Assembly: GCA_902595425.1 (NCBI GenBank)
Contig: CACJPV010000006.1
Coordinates: 1 to 64,000 of the forward strand
Length of the DNA: 64,000 nucleotides
From: an uncultured Alphaproteobacteria bacterium
GTDB taxonomy: Bacteria; Pseudomonadota; Alphaproteobacteria; HIMB59; GCA-002718135
Direction: 5' to 3'
Part shown: positions 25,865 to 33,889 of the stretch, piece after piece
Numbering within the stretch: the first letter of the stretch is position 1
Layout of the letters: each line of letters starts with the position of its first letter
Notes under the pieces: generated by a model
The model's database searches: none
Seen by the model: only the letters and a program-made list of their open reading frames with translations
What the model was told of the DNA's origin: nothing
Program-made: the position numbers and the translations under genes

Positions 25865-26863
25865 TCAGTAATTTATAACAGTGATTTTTTTTCCTGTTTT
25901 TGCAGATTTAATACATGCATCTACAATTGATAAAGAATTTAAATGATCTTTGTTGATTTTTATTAAATTTTTTGAATTTTTTTGAACTTTAATAAAATCA
26001 TTTAAGAGGGCTTCAGCATCGTCTGACCACATTTTAAAATTTTTAAGTTTAATATTTCTCATTTTTGTAATCTCAAGAGTCCTGTAATTTAAATTTTTAA
26101 ATTGTTCTTTTTGTAATATAATTCCCTTTGTACAATCAGTTCTCCATTCAAAATTTAGTGTTTTAGAATTACTTTGCCAATTGCCTACATAATTTACGAT
26201 CATTCCATTACGAAGTTCAAAAATAGCATTTACATTTGTATGATGATTATACATTGACCAGGGAGGATTAAATGTCTTAGCAAAAACTGATTTAACATTC
26301 GATTTAAAAATGAACCTAATTAAATCAAAATGATGAATAGATTGTTCCCAAAGCATTGGATGTTTCATGAACAAAGGATATTTATTTAATCTTTCCAGCG
26401 TCCCGTCTCTCCATCTTTCATAGATGAATTTTGAAAATATCGGTTTTCCTATTTTACCTGAATTAATTAATTTAATTTTCTCTAAAGTCGCAGGAAGGTA
26501 TCTAAAGTTCAGTCCAACAAATAAAAGAAGTTTTTTTCTTGTCATAAATGAAATTAATTTTTTTGCCTCATTAAAATTAACTGTAAGTGGTTTTTCAACT
26601 AACACTGGCAATTTATATTTCGCGCACACTTCTAAATCCTGCATACGATTAAAAGGAGGTGTTGATAAAATAACCGCATCAGGATTTGTGTCTAAAATAG
26701 CATTATCTAATTTTGAGTATAATTTTACGTGAGATGTGTTTTTTAGATTTTGATTAATATCACAGATACCGACTAAAATTGTTTGTTTATTCTTATAGAC
26801 AACCTTAGACCAAATCTTTCCTCTAGGACCAAAACCAACCAATAATATTTTTAATTTTTTCAT
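25865..26863 (-). CDS. Gfo/Idh/MocA-family oxidoreductase (copy 2)
   Basis: A 332-residue oxidoreductase. The Rossmann start is KILLVGFGPRGKIWSKVV, and the EKP motif is PVLVEKPLTVN. FVGLNFRYLPATLEKI and the histidine in WEQSIHHFDLIRF mark the catalytic domain. It overlaps the NAD-dependent epimerase gene by 4 bp and is the last of five overlapping genes led by the M32 carboxypeptidase. Pairing of a Gfo/Idh enzyme with an extended-SDR epimerase is usual in sugar pathways, so its presence behind peptidase and aminotransferase genes is odd and may indicate amino sugar or glycopeptide substrates. Confidence 0.87.
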   Translation of the reverse strand: MKKLKILLVGFGPRGKIWSKVVYKNKQTILVGICDINQNLKNTSHVKLYSKLDNAILDTNPDAVILSTPPFNRMQDLEVCAKYKLPVLVEKPLTVNFNEAKKLISFMTRKKLLLFVGLNFRYLPATLEKIKLINSGKIGKPIFSKFIYERWRDGTLERLNKYPLFMKHPMLWEQSIHHFDLIRFIFKSNVKSVFAKTFNPPWSMYNHHTNVNAIFELRNGMIVNYVGNWQSNSKTLNFEWRTDCTKGIILQKEQFKNLNYRTLEITKMRNIKLKNFKMWSDDAEALLNDFIKVQKNSKNLIKINKDHLNSLSIVDACIKSAKTGKKITVINY

Positions 26864-27744
26864 ATATTTTTTTTTATTAAGTTAATTACTTTTGTAGGTG
26901 ATGTCCAACTTTTAAAACTAAGCTTATTTCTATAAATTGTCACCGTAGAATTATTTAGTAAATTACTACCTTCAATCTCTATATGTTTAGCCTTCGAGTC
27001 TATTAAACGCATAAGATCAATATCATTAGTTATGAAAGGAGAGACCAAATTGAGTATTTTAAATTTGTTTCCCTTCTTTATAATATTATGTAAAGCTATT
27101 GAAATATCTTTTACAAACGTCCAATCTCTTAAAGTATTAAACGAGTTGGTTTTCATTATTTTTCTTTTTCTTGATGCATTCAACCATTTTTGGAATAATG
27201 AGGTATTACTTCTACTCCATTTTTTAAGTTCATTACCACTATAAATATTACCTATACGTAATACAGTGTGTTTAATTTTATGTTTTTTACAAAATTCTCT
27301 ACTCAATTTTTCACCAAATAATTTTGATTTTGAGTAAGGCTCTGATCCTCGAACTTTTGAACGTTCATTATATGTTTTAGAGCTAAAATATCGATAAACA
27401 GATGTTGAGCTTATAAAAAAAAATGTTTTAGCCTCATTAAGTTTTGCTAATTCAAGTGAGTTTAAAGTCAGCATATTATTAATATTTAATAAATTTTTTT
27501 TATCTTTAGTTTTTACAGGTCTTGTCAAACCCGCACAGTGAATAAATACATCAATGTTATCAATTTTATTTATGTTGTTCTTATTTAAAAGATTAATTTT
27601 TATTTTTTTAATTTTACTTAAATTATCAAGCTTGTATGAAAAATTAATATCAAGAGCATAAATTATATAATTAAATTTGGATAAACCATTAACAAGTGCT
27701 GAGCCAAGAAATCCTCCAGAGCCAGTAACCAGAATTTTTTTAAT
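26860..27744 (-). CDS. NAD-dependent epimerase/dehydratase (extended SDR), apparent ATT start
   Basis: A 294-residue extended SDR. The frame from 27744 encodes KKILVTGSGGFLGSALVNGLS, the GxxGxxG NAD-binding motif, then FIHCAGLTRPV, the SSTSVY serine and YSKSK (Tyr, Lys), so the catalytic set is complete only with the upstream part. No ATG, GTG or TTG lies between the in-frame TAG upstream and this motif. The codon where the initiator should be is ATT (27744-27742), seven bases after AAGGA. An alternative is a truncated start from TTG at 27528, which would lose the cofactor loop and is unlikely. It sits 1 bp after the VOC gene stop. Confidence 0.78.
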   Translation of the reverse strand: MKKILVTGSGGFLGSALVNGLSKFNYIIYALDINFSYKLDNLSKIKKIKINLLNKNNINKIDNIDVFIHCAGLTRPVKTKDKKNLLNINNMLTLNSLELAKLNEAKTFFFISSTSVYRYFSSKTYNERSKVRGSEPYSKSKLFGEKLSREFCKKHKIKHTVLRIGNIYSGNELKKWSRSNTSLFQKWLNASRKRKIMKTNSFNTLRDWTFVKDISIALHNIIKKGNKFKILNLVSPFITNDIDLMRLIDSKAKHIEIEGSNLLNNSTVTIYRNKLSFKSWTSPTKVINLIKKNI

Positions 27745-27745
27745 A

Positions 27746-28228
27746 TTAAATTCCTTGATAGGATTTATATTTTTCTAGCTCCTCTTGTGAGTATACTTGC
27801 ATCAGCTCAATTTCGATATTATCAACCTCATTATCTAGAAACGCTATAAAACCTTCTGGATGAGGATGGTTACCTGTTACTTTACATGCTTGACATTCTC
27901 TCAGAGTAGCTCCTTTACTTTGCATTATTTTAATCGAATCATCTAAATTTTTTACTGTATAACAAATATGATGAAGTCCACCTCTGCCCCTTTCATTTAT
28001 CCATTTGTTAAATCTACCATCTGGATCCATGGACTGACATAATTGATATTCTATTTCACCAATATTAAAGACAGCAACTCTAGTCTTAGATTTCGGCATA
28101 TCTTGAATTTCAATTTCTTTTGAGACTCCTAAAAAATCTTTATAATATATTAACGATTGTTCAATGTCTTTTACAGCAAATGCCATGTGCTTTATTTCCA
28201 TTACTTCATTATTTATTTTTTTACTCAT
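27746..28228 (-). CDS. VOC-family protein, methylmalonyl-CoA epimerase/glyoxalase-like (copy 1)
   Basis: A 160-residue vicinal-oxygen-chelate protein made of two beta-alpha-beta-beta-beta modules. Likely metal ligands are His in IKHMAFAV, His in GLHHICYTV and Glu in IEIELMQVY, a set like methylmalonyl-CoA epimerase. The segment DPDGRFNKWI and PHPEGFIAFLDNE are shared almost unchanged with the VOC protein at 56692-57183, so the two are paralogues in two different operons. It overlaps the aminotransferase gene by 4 bp. The substrate is unknown; a CoA thioester or an alpha-keto product of the aminotransferase is possible. Confidence 0.85.
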   Translation of the reverse strand: MSKKINNEVMEIKHMAFAVKDIEQSLIYYKDFLGVSKEIEIQDMPKSKTRVAVFNIGEIEYQLCQSMDPDGRFNKWINERGRGGLHHICYTVKNLDDSIKIMQSKGATLRECQACKVTGNHPHPEGFIAFLDNEVDNIEIELMQVYSQEELEKYKSYQGI

Positions 28229-29388
28229 ATGTTGGCAGCTACCTTCTTAATTCTTGATACTGCCTCTTTAATTTTTTCAGCAGGCTGAGTAAGAGAAAAT
28301 CTAACAAAATCATCACAGTGATCTCCGTAAAGTCCACCCGGATAAATAATAACTTTGCCTTCTTCAAGTAATTTTAGACAAAAATCAGTAGCATTTAATC
28401 CTGTTTTTGAAACATTGGCGTATACATAATAACCGCCTTGAGGTTCTGAATAGGGAATATTGATTTCGTCAAGTCCTCCACATAAAATATTTTTTCTTTC
28501 TTCCATTATTTTTTTCATATCAGTTACACATTCTTGCGATCCCTTCAAAGCGGCTAAGGCTGCATGTTGACTAACAGCAGGGGCACAAATTGCAAAGCCG
28601 TGATGTATCTCCCCTAAATGTGTAATTAAATTTTTAGGTCCTGCAAAATAACCAACTCTCCAACCAGTCATACAATATGCTTTAGAAAACCCATTTAAAG
28701 TTATTGTTCTCTCAAACATATCAGGTAGGGCTGCCACAGGTTGCGCCTTATGATTTCCAAATGTTAATCTAGAATAAATTTCATCAGAAATTACAACCAA
28801 ATTATGTTTAATTGCTAATTTGGAAAGTTTCAAAACTTCTTCATATGGAGTTACAGCTCCTGTGGGATTACAAGGATTTATAATTACTAATATTTTTGTT
28901 TTTTCTGTAATTAAAGGTTCTACGGCATCTGCTGTCATAGCAAAATTATTATCAATGTATGTTTTTACCATGACTGGATTTGCCTCAGCTAATTCTGCTG
29001 CCTGAAAATATGGATTATAGCCTGGAGCAACTGCAATCATTTCATCTCCAGAATTCAAAATTCCAAGTGCAATTGCAAACATAGCTTCTTGACCACCAGC
29101 TGTAACAACTATCTCATCTTCATTGTACTTTGCACCATTATGTTTAATTATATCTTCGCAAATTTCTTTTCTAAGCTCCGGCATCCCCATTGGATGAGTA
29201 TAGTGAGTTGCTCCATTATTTAGAGCTTCAATGCCTGCTTCAATAATATGCCTAGGAGTATCAAGATCAGTATCACCTCTTCCCATTGCTATTACATCAT
29301 CAAGCTTTTGCTGAATATTCCACATTTTTGTGACAATATTAGATTTATGATCTTTAATTCTGGAAGCGATAAATTTTGAATAATTCAT
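28225..29388 (-). CDS. PLP-dependent class I/II aminotransferase (copy 1)
   Basis: A 387-residue aspartate-aminotransferase-fold enzyme. It shows GRGDTDLDTPRHI at the N-terminus, the phosphate-binding VTAGGQEAMFAIAL, INPCNPTGAV, VISDEIYSRLTFG, the cofactor lysine in LNGFSKAYCMTGWRVGY, and the arginine in FVRFSLTQP that binds the substrate carboxylate. It is a close paralogue of the enzyme at 36303-37469 (same GRGDxDxxTP and NGFSKxYxMTGWR forms). It would remove the amino group from amino acids freed by the M32 carboxypeptidase, with which it shares one base (operon). Confidence 0.92.
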   Translation of the reverse strand: MNYSKFIASRIKDHKSNIVTKMWNIQQKLDDVIAMGRGDTDLDTPRHIIEAGIEALNNGATHYTHPMGMPELRKEICEDIIKHNGAKYNEDEIVVTAGGQEAMFAIALGILNSGDEMIAVAPGYNPYFQAAELAEANPVMVKTYIDNNFAMTADAVEPLITEKTKILVIINPCNPTGAVTPYEEVLKLSKLAIKHNLVVISDEIYSRLTFGNHKAQPVAALPDMFERTITLNGFSKAYCMTGWRVGYFAGPKNLITHLGEIHHGFAICAPAVSQHAALAALKGSQECVTDMKKIMEERKNILCGGLDEINIPYSEPQGGYYVYANVSKTGLNATDFCLKLLEEGKVIIYPGGLYGDHCDDFVRFSLTQPAEKIKEAVSRIKKVAANI

Positions 29389-30923
29389 TAAAAACTTACT
29401 CCGTATACTTGGCTTGCCTTATTCTTCAAATAAGCAATATAAGGTTTTGCATTTAGTGTTGAACCAGTTGATTTCATTAATAATTCGTTTCTCGTATACC
29501 TTCTTCCATGCTGATGGATATTGTTTTTTAACCACTCCAGTAATGAAGAATAATTGGCAACATTAATATCTTTTCTGATTTCTGGATTTTGAGTATCCAT
29601 AGTCTCAATTAACTGAGCTGCCATTACATTACCAATTGTATAGTTACAGAAGGTTCCAAATTGTCCACCCGACCAGTGGATATCTTGTAAAACTCCTTCA
29701 CTATCGTTGGGCACTTTCAGTCCCAGATATTTATTAATTTGCTCGTTCCATATAGTAGGCAAGTCATCTACTTTAAGTGTCTTGTCAACAAGCATACTTT
29801 CAATATCAACTCTCATCATAATATGGAAATCATATGTCGACTCATCAGACTCAACTCTTATTAAACTAGGTTCAATAACATTAACTGCTTTAAAGAAGTC
29901 TTCAGCCTCAACACCATTTAGAGCATCTGGAAAACAATCTGCCAATTCGTTATAATGATTATTCCAAAAAACCTTACTTCGACCAATATGATTTTCATAT
30001 AATCTTGATTGTGACTCATGAGCACCAAAACTAACCCCGCCAACAGCATAGAAACTTAAAAAATCTGTTGTCATAGCCGACCGGGTATATTCTTCTTTTA
30101 CATTCTGTTCATATATTCCATGTCCTGCCTCATGTAGAGTTCCAAATAAAGAAGGATTAATAAAATTTTTATAATAACGTGTAGTTATTCTAACATCATC
30201 TCTTGTAAATGAAATTTCAAATGGGTGGACAGTACTATCTAACCTTCCTCGATCAAAATCATATCCAAATTTTTTAGCTATTTTAGTTGAAAACTCAATT
30301 TGTTTATCAATTGGATATTCATTGAACAAAAATTTTTTATTAGGTTGTTCAACTTGACTCGTTTTGTTTAGAATATCGCCTAAACCTATCTTTAATTCAT
30401 CAAAAAGAATTTTTAAAGACTTAACTGTTTCACCCGGTTCAAATCTTTGCATCAACGCATCATATGGATGATCTTTGAAACCTATACAATGTGCTTGTTC
30501 AATAGCTATATTTACCTGTTCTTCTAAATAAGGTTTGAAAATTTTGAAATCTTGTTTTTCTCTAGCCTCTGCCCAAGCATTATGAGCCAGAGGCTCTAAC
30601 TCTGCTTTTTTTACTTGGATTTTTTCAGGAATCTTATCATGATAATTAATTGCTTCATTCAAATGTAATAGAGTCTTCCTTTCAAAGCTATCCTCTTCTA
30701 AATTATGTGTTTCATTTTCTGACTCATCTAGGAGTTTTCTCATTTTTGATGATAAAAGAATTTCTCTTGCCACTGATGTGAGCGTACCTACTTGATAACC
30801 TCTTGAGCTTGCTCCTTTTTTTGGCATTTTAGTTCTAGAGTCCCATATCAAAATAGACATTGTATTTAATACATCATTAAATTTATTTATTTCATTAGTT
30901 AATTCATTAAATGCATTTCCCAT
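29388..30923 (-). CDS. M32-family carboxypeptidase
   Basis: A 511-residue zinc metallocarboxypeptidase of the Taq/Pfu type. The zinc motif HEAGH is at residues 264-268 (GTLHEAGHGIYEQN). Other family marks are LIWDSRTKMPKKGASSRGYQVGTL at the N-terminus, HPFEISFTRDDVRITTRY and RVESDESTYDFHIMMR. Length matches the family norm of about 500. M32 enzymes are cytoplasmic and remove C-terminal residues from peptides with broad specificity. First gene of the five-gene minus-strand unit ending at 25865, with an operator copy 47 bp upstream. Confidence 0.95.
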   Translation of the reverse strand: MGNAFNELTNEINKFNDVLNTMSILIWDSRTKMPKKGASSRGYQVGTLTSVAREILLSSKMRKLLDESENETHNLEEDSFERKTLLHLNEAINYHDKIPEKIQVKKAELEPLAHNAWAEAREKQDFKIFKPYLEEQVNIAIEQAHCIGFKDHPYDALMQRFEPGETVKSLKILFDELKIGLGDILNKTSQVEQPNKKFLFNEYPIDKQIEFSTKIAKKFGYDFDRGRLDSTVHPFEISFTRDDVRITTRYYKNFINPSLFGTLHEAGHGIYEQNVKEEYTRSAMTTDFLSFYAVGGVSFGAHESQSRLYENHIGRSKVFWNNHYNELADCFPDALNGVEAEDFFKAVNVIEPSLIRVESDESTYDFHIMMRVDIESMLVDKTLKVDDLPTIWNEQINKYLGLKVPNDSEGVLQDIHWSGGQFGTFCNYTIGNVMAAQLIETMDTQNPEIRKDINVANYSSLLEWLKNNIHQHGRRYTRNELLMKSTGSTLNAKPYIAYLKNKASQVYGVSF

Positions 30924-30970
30924 ATTTTAGCTTCTAGAACTTTTTAAACCATTTAGAAATAGATAAATAA

Positions 30971-30996
30971 TCATTTCAGTGCTGATTAATTTGCAA
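30971..30996 (-). promoter_or_regulatory. LysR-type operator copy facing the M32 operon
   Basis: Read on the minus strand: TTGC-(7)-TCAG-(7)-ATGA, 47 bp before the M32 start. The right-hand half-site and the following AT-rich stretch match the other copies closely; the left half-site is weak, though T-N11-A is kept. Confidence 0.5.
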
Positions 30997-31014
30997 TGAA
31001 ATCTAGGACAATAG

Positions 31015-31040
31015 TTTACTTTTAATCATCACTAAAGTGA
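31015..31040 (+). promoter_or_regulatory. LysR-type operator copy facing the DUF4438 operon
   Basis: TTTA-(7)-TCAT-(7)-GTGA on the plus strand. It lies 47 bp before the preferred DUF4438 start at 31088 and back to back with the copy at 30971-30996, so each direction of this divergent gap has its own site. Confidence 0.55.
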
Positions 31041-31087
31041 CTATTTTGTTATTTTTTATTTGTTTCAAACAAGTTATGCCCAATAAT

Positions 31088-31951
31088 ATGATTTCAAATT
31101 TGAAAACTAACGAAAAAAAATTGATAAAGATGTCAATTGGAGGATACGTGACGCAACCTTCATTCAAAAACCCTGGCTACATTCCAAACAATGACGGTAA
31201 ATCTGTTATTTTTCCAGGCATGTATGGAGTGGTAAGTAATGTAAAAGTGGGTGATAAAGCGTTTGGATGGAGTGGCGATCATATAGAGCCAGGCGTTTCT
31301 ATAGACTCAGAAAGAATTGATGAACATTTTGCCTTGCATTATTTGGTATGTACTGGAAACAAAGCAATCATAAGATCTGGAGAAGCAAAAGGCAGGATTG
31401 GAATAGTGACTGGTGAACATGCAAGAAATTTAATACATTTTGAAAACAAAACATTGGAAAAAATTTGTGTTGGGGATCAAATTGATATTATTGCTCATGG
31501 TAGAGGTTTAAAACTTTTAGACTTTCCTGAAATTGAATTAAAAAAAATCGATCCAAATCTTTTAAAATCAATGAAGTTAAATGTAATAAAAAATAAGTTA
31601 ATCGTCGATGTGGCTATCGAGCTACCTATAAGAATTATGGGTTCTGGAGCTGAATTAAATTCTGAATATGTTGATCAAGATTTAATGTCTGGTGATAGAG
31701 ATCTTATGAAAAAACTAAAAATTGATAAGATGAAATTAGGAGATCTTATAGTAATTAATCATGCTGATCATAAGTGGGGCAGATCTTTTAAAAAAGACCA
31801 GGTCAGCATAGCTTTATGTATACATGGAGACTCAGTTATGACTGGTCATGGTCCTGGTATAATGACAATTATGACAGGTAATAAAAAAAATCTTGGATGG
31901 AAAATTAATAAAAATGCAAACTTAAAAAATATAATGAATATAAAATTATGA
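31088..31951 (+). CDS. DUF4438-family protein (first of a tandem pair)
   Basis: A 287-residue protein resembling DUF4438 (the Thermotoga TM1086 type, structure known but function not). Visible features are GYVTQPSFKNPGYIPN near the start, a GKSVIFPGMYGVVSNVKVGDKAFGW segment, EPGVSI, KGRIGIVTGEHARN, GRGLKL and the C-terminal GHGPGIMTIMTG. No known catalytic motif is recognised. It is cytoplasmic by sequence. I chose ATG 31088 by comparison with the paralogue that follows; ATG 31076 and the GTG at 31037, which lies inside the operator, are less likely. It overlaps the paralogue by 4 bp and heads a 12-gene operon. Confidence 0.72.
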   Translation: MISNLKTNEKKLIKMSIGGYVTQPSFKNPGYIPNNDGKSVIFPGMYGVVSNVKVGDKAFGWSGDHIEPGVSIDSERIDEHFALHYLVCTGNKAIIRSGEAKGRIGIVTGEHARNLIHFENKTLEKICVGDQIDIIAHGRGLKLLDFPEIELKKIDPNLLKSMKLNVIKNKLIVDVAIELPIRIMGSGAELNSEYVDQDLMSGDRDLMKKLKIDKMKLGDLIVINHADHKWGRSFKKDQVSIALCIHGDSVMTGHGPGIMTIMTGNKKNLGWKINKNANLKNIMNIKL

Positions 31952-32826
31952 AGATAGAAACCAATAAAAAATTATTAGTAAATGTAAGTGTCATGGGCTC
32001 AGTGTGTCAGCCAAATTATCAGGGGTTGCCTGCAGAACCCTATCGATTAGACTCAAAAGGAAATCCTTTTCTTCTTCCAAGTTGGGGGTCAGTAGTACAC
32101 AATGTATCAGTTGGAGACTCAGCCTTTGGATGGGAAGCTGATTGTATCCATCCTGGTGTTTCTATTAAGTATCACAGTGAAGCTGGAAATAGAGGTTTGA
32201 ATATCCTAGCTTGTGTTGGCAATGAAGCAGTTATAATGAGTGGAGATGCAAAAAATACCAAAGGTATTGTAACAGGAAAATCAGGAAGGTTCTCTGAACA
32301 AATAATTATTCATTTTCCAAAAAAAATTAGAGAAAAAATTTCCATAAACGATAAAATTCTTATCAAATCACGTGGCGTAGGATTGAAAATTGAAAAATTT
32401 CTAAATATTTTTTGCAAAAGTTTATCCCCTGAACTTTTTGATAAAATGAATATTCAAATTAAAAATAAAAAATTACAAATACCAGTAACCCACACAATAC
32501 CTGAGCATTTAGTTGGAGCTGGATCAGGTCTAACAAGTGAGTCAGGTTCACTTCATATTCAAACAACTGATGATACTGAAATGAAAAAATATAAATTAAA
32601 TACATTAAAGCTTGGGGATTTAGTTTTTATCAATAATTATGATAGTAGTTATCAGCATGGTTTTCTGAGAAATGCATGGGCAGTTGGAATTATAGGCCAG
32701 ACTAATGGGCCAAGAGCTGGATATGGTCCAGGAATAACAATACTTATGTCCTCGAAGAAAAATGATGGCTTAGCAAGAATAAGCTCTAGAGCTAATATTG
32801 TTAATTACCTAAAATTTATCAGATAA
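31948..32826 (+). CDS. DUF4438-family protein (second of a tandem pair)
   Basis: A 292-residue paralogue of the preceding protein. It keeps the same series of motifs with changes: GSVCQPNYQGLPAEPYR, GNPFLLPSWGSVVHNVSVGDSAFGW, HPGVSI, TKGIVTGKSGRF, RGVGLKI and GYGPGITILMSS. The conserved glycine/proline-rich loops, kept in both copies while the rest has diverged widely, point to a heteromeric enzyme or two enzymes with related substrates. Translation is coupled by an ATGA overlap. The next gene starts 4 bp downstream. The function is unknown; context suggests cyclic amide, imine or modified-peptide chemistry. Confidence 0.72.
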   Translation: MKIETNKKLLVNVSVMGSVCQPNYQGLPAEPYRLDSKGNPFLLPSWGSVVHNVSVGDSAFGWEADCIHPGVSIKYHSEAGNRGLNILACVGNEAVIMSGDAKNTKGIVTGKSGRFSEQIIIHFPKKIREKISINDKILIKSRGVGLKIEKFLNIFCKSLSPELFDKMNIQIKNKKLQIPVTHTIPEHLVGAGSGLTSESGSLHIQTTDDTEMKKYKLNTLKLGDLVFINNYDSSYQHGFLRNAWAVGIIGQTNGPRAGYGPGITILMSSKKNDGLARISSRANIVNYLKFIR

Positions 32827-32830
32827 TTAT

Positions 32831-33889
32831 ATGGCCGAAATAAAAATGACTTCAATCAACTATGAAGATTTAAAAGAATTTGTTTTTAGTTCATTTGTTG
32901 CAATGGGATTAAATAAACTAGATGCTGAAATTTTTTCTGATGCTTTAATGTTTTCTGAATTAAGATTTCTTTCAGGTCAAGGTCAAGGAGTTCAAAGAAT
33001 TATAACGTATTTTAAAAGAATACGAAATAAAGAAGTGAATTTAAATTCTGATTATGAAATTATTAAAGAAAGCTCATCCTTAGCATTAGTGGATGCAAAA
33101 AATGGAATAGGTACTATTCAGGCCTCAAAATGTATGGATATCGCAATTCAAAAAGCGCAAAATGAAGGAATAGGTAAAGTCATTATAAAAAATTCAACGC
33201 ATTTTGGTTCCAGTTCAGTACATGCTGTTAAAGCTGCTAATCAAAATTGTATTGGTGTAGTGTACACAAATGCTGGCCCTGAAATGGCTCCCTGGGGATC
33301 AAAGAGTGGAGGAGTTGGAACAAATCCTTGGGGCATTGCATGCCCAACTGGAAAAGGCTTCCCTTTAATTTTAGATATTGCTCTCACCACAGCCGGTAAA
33401 GGAATGATGAGGTGGCACGAAAGAGAAAATAAACCAATGCCTAAAGATTGGGCACTTACAAAACAAGGGTATGAAACTACAAACCCATCAGATGCAATGG
33501 ATGGATTTCTTCTCGGTATAGGCCAATACAAAGGTTATGGCTTATCTTTTATGACGGATGTATTAACAGGAGTAATAAGTGGAGGTGGTTATGGGTTAAT
33601 GCCATATTCTGATCCAAAAAGGTTAGATGTTTCGCACTCAATTACAGCAATCAATATTGAGTGGTTTATGAAAATAGAAGAATTTTGTAAGCGCATAGAT
33701 GACTTTGTTAATACGATCAAAAACCTTCCATTAAGACCTGGTTTCGATGAAATTTTTGTTCCAGGAGAAATAGAAAATAAAAGAGTTAAGGAAAAAATGA
33801 AGTCTGGAATACCTCTAGATAATGAAGTAATTGATTCATTTGATCAACTTGCCAAAGATTTAGAAATAAAAAAATTAAAAAGACCCTAA
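32831..33889 (+). CDS. Ldh-family (malate/L-lactate type) NAD(P)-dependent dehydrogenase
   Basis: A 352-residue enzyme of the MDH2/LDH2 family. Characteristic pieces are SELRFLSGQGQGVQRI, the substrate-binding histidine in KNSTHFGSSSVHAVKAA, NPWGIACPTGKGFPLILDIALTTAGKGMM, and GQYKGYGLSFMTDVLTGVISGGGYG. Members reduce 2-keto acids, but several (DpkA type) reduce the cyclic imines delta1-piperideine-2-carboxylate or delta1-pyrroline-2-carboxylate made from D-amino acids, which would suit the amino-acid setting. It overlaps the M24-fold gene by one base (TAATG). Confidence 0.9.
   Translation: MAEIKMTSINYEDLKEFVFSSFVAMGLNKLDAEIFSDALMFSELRFLSGQGQGVQRIITYFKRIRNKEVNLNSDYEIIKESSSLALVDAKNGIGTIQASKCMDIAIQKAQNEGIGKVIIKNSTHFGSSSVHAVKAANQNCIGVVYTNAGPEMAPWGSKSGGVGTNPWGIACPTGKGFPLILDIALTTAGKGMMRWHERENKPMPKDWALTKQGYETTNPSDAMDGFLLGIGQYKGYGLSFMTDVLTGVISGGGYGLMPYSDPKRLDVSHSITAINIEWFMKIEEFCKRIDDFVNTIKNLPLRPGFDEIFVPGEIENKRVKEKMKSGIPLDNEVIDSFDQLAKDLEIKKLKRP

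Noticed and set aside
26860-27528. Short version of the epimerase gene beginning at TTG 27528
   Set aside because: It would lack the entire NAD-binding loop encoded immediately upstream in the same frame.
31037-31087. Upstream GTG start for the first DUF4438 gene
   Set aside because: The GTG is part of the operator half-site at 31037-31040, and the extra hydrophobic residues are absent from the paralogue; ATG 31088 fits better.
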